Of a stretch of DNA of 32,416 nucleotides, positions 30,486 through 32,416 are shown one piece after another (the first letter of the stretch is position 1; each line of letters begins with the position of its first letter). The translations under genes and the position numbers were made by a program. Under the pieces are notes generated by a model. The model searched no databases, was not told the DNA's origin, and saw nothing but the letters and a program-made list of their open reading frames with translations. The stretch comes from Gammaproteobacteria bacterium. Lineage in GTDB: Bacteria > Pseudomonadota > Gammaproteobacteria > Enterobacterales > Alteromonadaceae. Location of the stretch: the NCBI GenBank assembly GCA_018815765.1, contig JAHIWM010000079.1, positions 1 to 32,416 on the forward strand, given 5' to 3'.

Positions 30486-31538
30486 TCAAAGTTCCAATGA
30501 CAACTGAGCCTGAGCTTCCTGCGCTTTTAATCCGACATGAATGCCCACCAGCCGCACTTTTTTACCATGGCCTCTGTGCCATGCTTGCTCTAATAACTGC
30601 TTTAAGCTGGCCATATCCAATTCGGGTTGTTGTTTCTCTATTGTGGTTTGCTGAAAATCGGCAAATTTCAGTTTAATGCCTATTTTCTGAATATGAGCAC
30701 TAGCTTCACAGCGTTCAATACGGCGCCGGAGTTTTGGTAATAGCTCAGATAAACTTTGTTGCCCTGCATCCAGATCGGGTAAATCTTCAGTGTAGGTGTG
30801 TTCAACAGCGACAGATTTACGTGGATAATCGTTTTGTACATCACGACCATCACGGCCAAAACTGCGCTCTATCAAGGTTTCAGCGAAACTGCCGAAGTGC
30901 TTCACCAATGTGTGCAAAGGTGCATTTTGAATATCGACGCATTTATAGAAACCTAAGGTTGCCAGTCGCTCAGCAGTTTTTTTACCAACACCAGGGATTT
31001 TTTGCAAAGGCAGAAATTTCACGAAGTCGCTGACTTTTTCAGGCGGCAAAACAAACAAGCCATCAGGTTTATTTTCATCACTGGCAATTTTGGCGAGAAA
31101 TTTATTCGGTGCTACACCGGCAGATGCTGTTAAACCTGTTTCGGCAAAAATTACCCGACGAATTTCTTCGGCAATACGGGTCGCGCTGCCAGAGAACAAA
31201 GTACTGTCGCTGACATCTAAATAGGCTTCATCCAAGGATAAAGGCTCTACTTTGTCGGTATATCGATGAAAAATAGCCTGAATTTGTAAGCTGGCTGCTT
31301 TGTATTTTTCCATATTGCCTGGTAATAACAGCAGGTGAGGGCAGAGCTTTAAAGCCTGACCTGTAGGCATGGCTGAACGCACGCCATACACACGGGCAGG
31401 GTAGTTACAGGTGCTGATCACACCCCGTTCGGTGCGGCTGCCGCCTATAGCCAAAGGAATGTTGCGCCAATCTGGCCTGTCCCGCATTTCTACCGCAGCG
31501 AAAAAACAGTCCATGTCGATATGAATGATTTTTTTCAT
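30486..31538 (-). CDS. dinB: DNA polymerase IV
   Basis: Y-family translesion polymerase, 350 residues (351 in E. coli). Catalytic acids are Asp8 (HIDMDCFF) and Asp103-Glu104 (SLDEAYLD). The steric-gate Phe13 is present, as is the helix-hairpin-helix KIPGVGKKTAERL. The C terminus ends QLSLEL, a good beta-clamp-binding QLxLxL motif, so the protein should be complete and processivity-competent. The ATG at 31538 gives the E. coli-like start; no clear ribosome-binding site is visible. A LexA box lies eleven bases before the start, indicating SOS induction. Confidence 0.97.
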   Translation of the reverse strand: MKKIIHIDMDCFFAAVEMRDRPDWRNIPLAIGGSRTERGVISTCNYPARVYGVRSAMPTGQALKLCPHLLLLPGNMEKYKAASLQIQAIFHRYTDKVEPLSLDEAYLDVSDSTLFSGSATRIAEEIRRVIFAETGLTASAGVAPNKFLAKIASDENKPDGLFVLPPEKVSDFVKFLPLQKIPGVGKKTAERLATLGFYKCVDIQNAPLHTLVKHFGSFAETLIERSFGRDGRDVQNDYPRKSVAVEHTYTEDLPDLDAGQQSLSELLPKLRRRIERCEASAHIQKIGIKLKFADFQQTTIEKQQPELDMASLKQLLEQAWHRGHGKKVRLVGIHVGLKAQEAQAQLSLEL

Positions 31539-31548
31539 TTACAAAGCA

Positions 31549-31564
31549 CTGTTGGTTTATACAG
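31549..31564. promoter_or_regulatory. LexA (SOS) box of dinB
   Basis: CTGT, eight bases, ACAG matches the gammaproteobacterial LexA consensus CTGT-N8-ACAG exactly, and the inner bases are AT-rich on one side. It lies just upstream of the dinB start and would cover the -10/start region (TATAAA on the minus strand), so bound LexA should block transcription. Confidence 0.85.
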
Positions 31565-31576
31565 TTGTATAATTGA

Positions 31577-31609
31577 CCAGTTTTGGCTTTTTGTAAAGCC
31601 AAACACTGG
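31577..31609. repeat. Long hairpin in the dinB-glyA gap
   Basis: CCAGT plus TTTGGCTTT pairs with AAAGCCAAA plus ACTGG around a TTGT loop, interrupted by one unpaired C. The result is a 14-bp stem. On the + strand it is followed by TTTTATTT. It lies between divergent genes, where a terminator is not expected. It could be an attenuator of a longer glyA leader, a stop for antisense transcription or a protein-binding site. Confidence 0.5.
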
Positions 31610-31713
31610 TTTTATTTACAGTTAATACTATTACTCCACCGACCACCCATCTGAAAGTGGGTTTTAGAAGTTTAGATGGCTACTTAATAGCTGCATCTTT
31701 GGCGGATTCCATG

Positions 31714-31719
31714 TAGAAT
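31714..31719 (+). promoter_or_regulatory. Candidate -10 element of the glyA promoter
   Basis: TAGAAT is followed by a GC-rich stretch (GCGCGC), the layout of growth-rate-controlled promoters with a stringent discriminator. The -35 at 17 bases upstream (CTGCAT) is poor. Transcription would start near 31726, about 46 bases before glyA. Confidence 0.4.
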
Positions 31720-31771
31720 GCGCGCAGTTTTTTGTAAATAGCCTGGCCCTTTTGGCCACCTGGGAGCAAGC

Positions 31772-32416
31772 ATGTTAAAGCGCGAAATGAACATTGCCGA
31801 TTTTGATCCGGAATTATGGCAATCCATTACCAACGAAACCCAACGTCAGGAAGATCACATTGAGCTGATCGCTTCTGAAAACTATGCCAGCCCACGTGTG
31901 TTGCAGGCTCAGGGTTCTCAGTTAACTAACAAATATGCTGAAGGTTACCCGCATAAGCGTTATTACGGTGGTTGTGAGTACGTGGACGTGGCTGAAGATT
32001 TAGCTATCGCCCGTGCGAAAGAATTGTTTGGTGCCGATTACGCAAACGTGCAACCGCACTCAGGCTCGCAGGCTAACTCTGCAGTATTTTTAGCTTTATT
32101 AAATGCAGGCGATACTATTTTAGGTATGAGTCTGGCGCACGGTGGTCACTTAACTCACGGTGCTACGGTAAGCTCTTCAGGCAAGTTGTACAAAGCTGTG
32201 CAATACGGCCTGCACCCTGAAACTGGTGTAATTGATTACGCTCAGGCTGAAGCTTTTGCGCTGGAGCACAAACCAAAACTGATCATCGCTGGTTTCTCAG
32301 CCTATTCAGGCATTATCGACTGGCAGAAATTCCGTGAAATCGCCGACAAAGTGGGCGCCTACCTGATGGTGGATATGGCTCACGTGGCTGGTTTAGTGGC
32401 TGCAGGTTTGTATCCA
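31772..32416 (+). CDS. glyA: Serine hydroxymethyltransferase (5' part, cut by the window end)
   Basis: PLP enzyme interconverting serine and glycine and charging tetrahydrofolate with one-carbon units (EC 2.1.2.1). Only the first 215 codons are present; the family is about 417 residues. It starts [20 protein letters not shown]. Conserved parts are [26 protein letters not shown], the PHSGSQAN loop and [12 protein letters not shown]. The PLP lysine (TTTHK) lies beyond the window. GGGAG lies upstream of the ATG. It is divergent from dinB. Confidence 0.96.
   Translation, partial: MLKREMNIADFDPELWQSITNETQRQEDHIELIASENYASPRVLQAQGSQLTNKYAEGYPHKRYYGGCEYVDVAEDLAIARAKELFGADYANVQPHSGSQANSAVFLALLNAGDTILGMSLAHGGHLTHGATVSSSGKLYKAVQYGLHPETGVIDYAQAEAFALEHKPKLIIAGFSAYSGIIDWQKFREIADKVGAYLMVDMAHVAGLVAAGLYP

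Noticed and set aside
1-32416. Prophage, insertion sequence, integron, CRISPR array, toxin-antitoxin or tRNA gene
   Set aside because: No transposase, integrase, phage protein, regularly spaced repeat or tRNA-like cloverleaf was seen on either strand.

Overview
The window is a densely packed, IS-free chromosomal stretch of a gammaproteobacterium. Gene content and protein style point to the Alteromonadales/Chromatiaceae side, with a Rheinheimera-like organism as the best guess. Reasons are the hupB-ppiD pair, a pspF-sapABCDF unit back to back with pspABC-ycjXF, a TyrR-linked phhAB plus homogentisate cluster, and the gloB/mltD/yafS neighbourhood. The genus is inferred from recollected protein similarity, not from a search.

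Layout. 1-2630: hupB and ppiD on the + strand, each followed by an intrinsic terminator. 2662-9027: a six-gene minus-strand unit pspF-sapA-sapB-sapC-sapD-sapF whose genes overlap or nearly touch. 9211-12991: the divergent envelope-stress unit pspA-pspB-pspC-ycjX-ycjF. 13131-14336: a methionine gamma-lyase. 14488-21608: aromatic amino acid catabolism, with phhA-phhB (Phe to Tyr), the regulator tyrR, then hppD-hmgA-fahA and maiA (Tyr to fumarate plus acetoacetate through homogentisate). The transaminase for Tyr to 4-hydroxyphenylpyruvate is not in the window. 21669-24817: a small membrane protein, then convergent gloB-mltD-unknown secreted protein. 24863-28409: a yafS-like methyltransferase facing a minus-strand run yaiL-arfB-gumN/ybaP-GNAT-yaiI. 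28548-30407: a DEAD-box RNA helicase and a cold-shock protein. 30486-32416: SOS-controlled dinB, divergent from a glyA cut by the window end.

How it works together. The most informative thing is a local regulatory circuit. TyrR-box-like sites of form TGT-N12-ACA lie upstream of phhA (14346), tyrR (15778) and hppD (17522), and the tyrR gene sits among its likely targets. This TyrR carries a broken GAFTGA loop (NAFPGA), which suggests that it acts at sigma70 promoters. The PspF next door keeps an intact GAFTGA and faces a tentative sigma54-like site before pspA. Several hairpins sit inside operons (pspA/pspB, fahA/maiA) and could set different expression levels for the genes on either side.

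The window is mostly housekeeping and conserved accessory genes. I see no prophage, transposon, CRISPR array, tRNA or rRNA. No gene-free stretch exceeds 300 bases. Two small proteins (21669 and 21890) are of unknown function. I found no wholly new multi-gene system; the items worth a second look are regulatory.
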